Below, in pieces: positions 13,220 through 14,590 of a stretch of 14,590 nucleotides of DNA. The translations under genes were made by a program, and so were the position numbers. The DNA is from an uncultured Oscillibacter sp. Lineage in GTDB: Bacteria; Bacillota; Clostridia; Oscillospirales; Oscillospiraceae. The notes below the pieces were generated by a model. That model had not been told where the DNA came from. It saw only the letters and a list, made by a program, of their open reading frames with translations, and searched no databases. The stretch's first letter is position 1. Each line of letters starts with the position of its first letter. The DNA lies in assembly GCA_910579435.1 (NCBI GenBank), contig CAJTVF010000061.1, forward strand, positions 1-14,590, written 5' to 3'.

Positions 13220-13257
13220 GCCCTTCAATTGCCCTCCAAAATTTTTTAGAATCCCTC

Positions 13258-13285
13258 TTGACAGCGGGAAAAAACTTGCTATAAT
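13258..13285 (+). promoter_or_regulatory. Strong promoter of the HTH-PfkB kinase gene
   Basis: Consensus TTGACA (13258-13263) and TATAAT (13280-13285), spacer 16 bases, with TGC before the -10 (extended -10). It is the closest match to the sigma-A consensus in the window, so repression is the likely mode of control. The start is near 13292. Confidence 0.85.
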
Positions 13286-13320
13286 AAGCATTAGATTAAG
13301 AGGATAAATGAATGCTTATT
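13283..13320. promoter_or_regulatory. Inverted-repeat operator overlapping the kinase promoter
   Basis: AATAAGCATT (13283-13292) and its exact reverse complement AATGCTTATT (13311-13320) are separated by 18 bases. The left arm covers the end of the -10 box and the start site; the right arm abuts the ribosome site GGAGG. A protein bound to both arms would block initiation. The winged helix at the N-terminus of the encoded kinase is the natural candidate. Confidence 0.6.
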
Positions 13321-13332
13321 CGGAGGTGGGCC

Positions 13333-14415
13333 ATGACCAAGCGGGAACGGCAGCTTTTAAACTGGATCGAGGAAAATCCCCTCATCTCTCAGAAGGAGCT
13401 GGCGGACAAGGCGGGAATCACCCGCTCCTCCGTCGCCGTGCATATCTCCAACCTGATGAAGAAAGGCTATATCACCGGCAAGGGCTACATTGTCCAGACC
13501 GCCCCCTACGTCACCGTCGTGGGAGGCGTGAACGTGGACATCGGGGGCCGCCCGGCGGCGGCGCTGGTGGCCCGGGACTCCAACCCCGGCGCGGTCCACT
13601 CCTCCCTGGGGGGCGTGGGCCGGAACATCGCCCACAACATGGCCCTGCTGGGCCTGGACGTGCGGCTGCTGACGGCCTTTGGGGACGACCTCAACGCCCA
13701 GAAGCTGGCCGCCAGCTGCGGCGAGCTGGGCATCGACATCTCCCAGTCCCCCGTCATCCCCGGCGGGCGGACCTCCACCTACCTCTTTATCAACGACGAG
13801 CACGGCGACATGGCCCTGGCCGTCAGCGATATGGAGATTTACGAGCACCTGACCCCCCAGGCCCTGGCCCAGCGGCGCAAGCTCCTGGACGCCAGCCAGG
13901 TGGTGGTCCTGGACACCAACATCCCGGAGGAGAGCATCGCGTGGCTGGCGGAAAACTGCGCCGCCCCCCTCTTCGCCGACCCGGTGTCCACCGCCAAGGC
14001 CGTGAAGCTCAAGCCCGTCCTGGGGAAGCTCCACACCTTAAAGCCCAACCGCCTGGAGGCGGAGCTTCTCTCCGGCGTGCCCATCACCGGCGGGGACAGC
14101 TTGAACCGGGCCGCCGACGCCCTGCTGGAGACCGGCCTCCGCCGGGTGTTCATCTCCCTGGGGGGCGACGGGGTCTTCGCTGCGGACCACAGCGGCCGGA
14201 TGCGGCTGCCCTGCCTCCCGGCGGAGCTGGTGAACGCCACCGGCTGCGGCGACGCCTTCATGTCCGCCATCGCCTGGGCCTATCTCCAGGGCACGGACCT
14301 GGAGGACACCGCCCGGGCGGGCCTGGCCGCCTCCTCCATCGCCATGGCCAGCCGGGAAACCATCAATCCCGCCATGAGCGAGGAGGCCCTGCGAGAGCGC
14401 CTGAGCCCCGCCTGA
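13333..14415 (+). CDS. psuK: PfkB-family pseudouridine kinase-like protein with N-terminal winged helix
   Basis: A 360-residue protein. Residues about 3-55 form a winged helix-turn-helix (RQLLNWIEENPLISQKELADKAGITRSSVAVHI). Residues about 60-355 form a PfkB ribokinase-fold domain. The kinase part follows E. coli PsuK closely: NVDIGG, RDSNPG, SLGGVGRNIAHNMALLG, DTNIPEES, ADPVSTAKAVKL, LHTLKPNRLEAELLSG, SLGGDGVF. The anion hole reads GCGD, with catalytic Asp307, where the usual motif is GAGD. The likely reaction is ATP-dependent phosphorylation of pseudouridine to pseudouridine 5'-phosphate. The HTH-plus-PfkB layout and length match E. coli YeiI rather than PsuK itself, so the substrate is not certain. 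ATG 13333 has GGAGG 6 bases upstream; an upstream in-frame TTG at 13312 is rejected. The usual partner glycosidase psuG is not seen before the window ends. Confidence 0.85.
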   Translation: MTKRERQLLNWIEENPLISQKELADKAGITRSSVAVHISNLMKKGYITGKGYIVQTAPYVTVVGGVNVDIGGRPAAALVARDSNPGAVHSSLGGVGRNIAHNMALLGLDVRLLTAFGDDLNAQKLAASCGELGIDISQSPVIPGGRTSTYLFINDEHGDMALAVSDMEIYEHLTPQALAQRRKLLDASQVVVLDTNIPEESIAWLAENCAAPLFADPVSTAKAVKLKPVLGKLHTLKPNRLEAELLSGVPITGGDSLNRAADALLETGLRRVFISLGGDGVFAADHSGRMRLPCLPAELVNATGCGDAFMSAIAWAYLQGTDLEDTARAGLAASSIAMASRETINPAMSEEALRERLSPA

Positions 14416-14422
14416 CAATCTG

Positions 14423-14589
14423 TTAAGGAACCACTGATGAAATCCCCGCACACAGCTTCACGCCATAAATTCCCGCTGGACTGCGTTAGAAAATCTTGAA
14501 ATCCGTCAGGATTCCTGCGATTTTCTTCCTTGTCAGCAGAAATTTCTGGCGCAAATCTGCACACGTTGATTTAATCAGTGCTTCCTTAA
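14423..14589. mobile_element. MITE-like element with 22-bp terminal inverted repeats
   Basis: TTAAGGAACCACTGATGAAATC (14423-14444) matches the reverse complement of 14568-14589 at 20 of 22 positions. The 167-bp interior has no transposase but holds a nested hairpin (GAAAATC 14489-14495 with GATTTTC 14519-14525; inner AATCC/GGATT) and the palindrome CAGAAATTTCTG (14537-14548). It begins 7 bases after the kinase stop. The open frame across it on the minus strand is judged spurious. A target duplication cannot be checked because the right flank is outside the window. Confidence 0.68.
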
Positions 14590-14590
14590 T

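Noticed and set aside
14280..14564. 94-codon minus-strand frame at the right edge
   Set aside because: It lies across the MITE-like element and the antisense of the kinase gene; such peptides are typical false gene calls on repeats.
1..14590. CRISPR array, tRNA, rRNA or transposase gene
   Set aside because: No regularly spaced repeats of CRISPR size, no cloverleaf or rRNA-like stretch, and no transposase motif was found on either strand.

Overview
The window looks like a chromosomal piece of a high-GC, gut-type Clostridia (Oscillospirales, the Flavonifractor / Pseudoflavonifractor / Lawsonibacter kind). This is inferred from a Gram-positive Wal (YycFG) cell-wall locus with GC-rich codons, strong AGGAGG ribosome sites, LytTR-DUF3021 genes, and intergenic spacers full of hairpins. 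I could not run a database search, so the genus is a guess.

Positions 118-7429 (+) hold the Wal locus without its response regulator, which would lie upstream: the sensor kinase walK, its membrane partners walH (yycH) and walI (yycI), then murA, a small TfoX C-terminal-domain protein, the metallo-beta-lactamase nuclease walJ (yycJ), and the 23S rRNA methyltransferase rlmH. The order matches the classic Firmicutes locus except that murA and the TfoX_C gene sit between walI and walJ. A terminator after walI and a good promoter ahead of murA split the locus into two transcription units. The 478-bp gap between them carries the most striking structure in the window: six perfect hairpins packed end to end (4205-4370), the last three enclosed by a long-range stem, starting at the predicted transcription start.

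Positions 7430-9623 hold asnS (asparaginyl-tRNA synthetase) with its own extended -10 promoter and a strong terminator. It lies between two spacers that share a repeat in opposite orientations. The downstream copy carries an extra hairpin that is also half of a purine mirror repeat.

Positions 9624-13166 are on the minus strand. A promoter drives a LytTR DNA-binding regulator and an enlarged DUF3021-type membrane protein (4-bp overlap). Two lipoprotein genes follow, separated from the pair by an 18-bp perfect hairpin that looks like a terminator but also buries the first lipoprotein's ribosome-binding site. Upstream of this group is a separately transcribed small membrane-anchored protein with its own promoter and terminator.

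Positions 13167-14590 hold a divergent promoter region and a pseudouridine-kinase-like PfkB protein with an N-terminal winged helix. Its promoter overlaps a perfect 10-bp inverted repeat, a likely autoregulatory operator. Seven bases after its stop codon lies a 167-bp MITE-like element with 22-bp terminal inverted repeats. No tRNA, rRNA, CRISPR array or transposase gene was seen.
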